Positions 5,518 to 5,913 of a stretch of DNA of 5,913 nucleotides are shown piece after piece. Source of the stretch: Rhodoferax sp. (lineage in GTDB: Bacteria; Pseudomonadota; Gammaproteobacteria; Burkholderiales; Burkholderiaceae_C); the NCBI GenBank assembly GCA_018882485.1, contig VERU01000180.1, positions 1-5,913 of the forward strand, given 5' to 3'. Each line of letters opens with the position of its first letter. Within the stretch, counting starts at the first letter, position 1. The notes below the pieces were generated by a model. The model saw nothing but the letters and a program-made list of their open reading frames with translations. It was not told where the DNA came from and did no database searches. The translations under genes and the position numbers were made by a program.

Positions 5518-5913
5518 ATGAACCTGCTGGCCTTCGATACCGGGACCGAACAGCTGTCGGTGGCGCTGCGCAGCGGCCCGCTGCCGGATGGGCGGCTGTG
5601 GCAGGCCGAGGAGCCGGGCGGCGCCCAGGCCTCGGCCCGGCTGATCCCGCTGATCCAGTCCCTGATGGACCAGGCTGGGTTGCGGTTTGCCGGGCTGCAG
5701 GCCATCGTGTTCGGGCGCGGGCCGGGTTCCTTCACCGGCCTGCGCACCGCCTGCTCGGCGGCCCAGGGGCTGGCCTGGGGGGCCGATGTGCCGGTGCTGC
5801 CGGTCGACAGCCTGCTGGCGCTGGCCGAGGAGGCCCGCCACCGCCATGCGCCCACGGCCGCGCAATGGCGGGTGCAGGCGGTGCTCGACGCCCGCATGGG
5901 CGAGTTGTATGGC
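5518..5913 (+). CDS. tsaB: TsaB (YeaZ), tRNA t6A biosynthesis protein (3' end cut by window)
   Basis: Non-catalytic partner of TsaD in the bacterial TsaB-TsaD-TsaE complex, which transfers the threonylcarbamoyl group from TC-AMP to A37 of tRNA; cytosolic, ASKHA fold. The first 132 residues are present, of the roughly 220-230 usual. The N-terminus MNLLAFDTGTEQLSVAL carries the family's first beta strand and DTGT turn (7-10). The diagnostic block GRGPGSFTGLR is at 67-77, followed by GLAWGADVPVLPVDSLLALA (84-103) and LDARMGELYG at the edge (123-132). The ATG at 5518 gives the canonical N-terminus, and the ATG at 5511 is out of frame. No clear Shine-Dalgarno sequence precedes it; a GATAAT hexamer ends five bases upstream. 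It is divergent from dacB, with 32 bases between the outermost start codons. Its substrate supplier, the Sua5-type synthase, is encoded about 3.8 kb to the left. Confidence 0.95.
   Translation, partial: MNLLAFDTGTEQLSVALRSGPLPDGRLWQAEEPGGAQASARLIPLIQSLMDQAGLRFAGLQAIVFGRGPGSFTGLRTACSAAQGLAWGADVPVLPVDSLLALAEEARHRHAPTAAQWRVQAVLDARMGELYG

Noticed and set aside
3995..5521. A 508-codon open frame on the plus strand opposite dacB
   Set aside because: It mirrors dacB, which has all three penicillin-binding motifs. The product is low-complexity (G, R, Q, A) with no recognisable domain, as expected for antisense frames in GC-rich DNA.
5485..5897. Minus-strand frames of 126-142 residues opposite tsaB
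   Set aside because: TsaB motifs on the plus strand are diagnostic, and the antisense products resemble nothing and have biased composition.

Overview
This 5.9 kb window is a gene-dense, very GC-rich stretch of a chromosome, and every substantial part of it is explained by recognisable genes. The proteins (a PurK followed directly by a two-domain Sua5, a TsaB, a PBP4-type DacB, an OmpW-type porin, and a GDSL lipoprotein) and the base composition suggest a betaproteobacterium of the order Burkholderiales, probably Comamonadaceae-like. That placement is inferred from protein style and gene order, not from a search.

Layout: (1) At the left edge, on the plus strand, lies the 3' part of purK (purine biosynthesis). 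It overlaps by four bases (ATGA) with a full-length sua5/tsaC-type gene for threonylcarbamoyl-AMP synthase (tRNA t6A modification). (2) Converging on it from the minus strand, with only 10 bases between the stop codons, is a two-gene unit: a GDSL/SGNH esterase lipoprotein followed by an OmpW-family outer-membrane beta-barrel. A perfect 12-bp palindrome in the style of TetR-family operators lies about 20 bases upstream of the esterase start. (3) Next, still on the minus strand, is dacB (PBP4, peptidoglycan DD-carboxypeptidase/endopeptidase), overlapping by ATGA with a small SemiSWEET-type sugar transporter gene. (4) At the right edge, tsaB (second t6A-pathway gene) runs off the window on the plus strand, divergent from dacB. 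The 32-bp dacB-tsaB intergenic region holds an 8-bp inverted repeat whose two arms each contain a GATAAT hexamer placed just ahead of a start codon on its own strand.

Functional themes are housekeeping (purine synthesis, two separate enzymes of t6A synthesis) and cell envelope (surface or periplasmic esterase, outer-membrane barrel, cell-wall peptidase, inner-membrane sugar carrier). No RNA genes, insertion sequences, CRISPR arrays or phage genes were seen, and there is no gene-free stretch longer than about 120 bases. I found no convincing undescribed multi-gene system. The items most worth checking are the symmetric, possibly leaderless dacB/tsaB promoter, the TetR-like operator before the esterase, two local AT-rich patches inside purK and sua5, and the dacB-SemiSWEET coupling.
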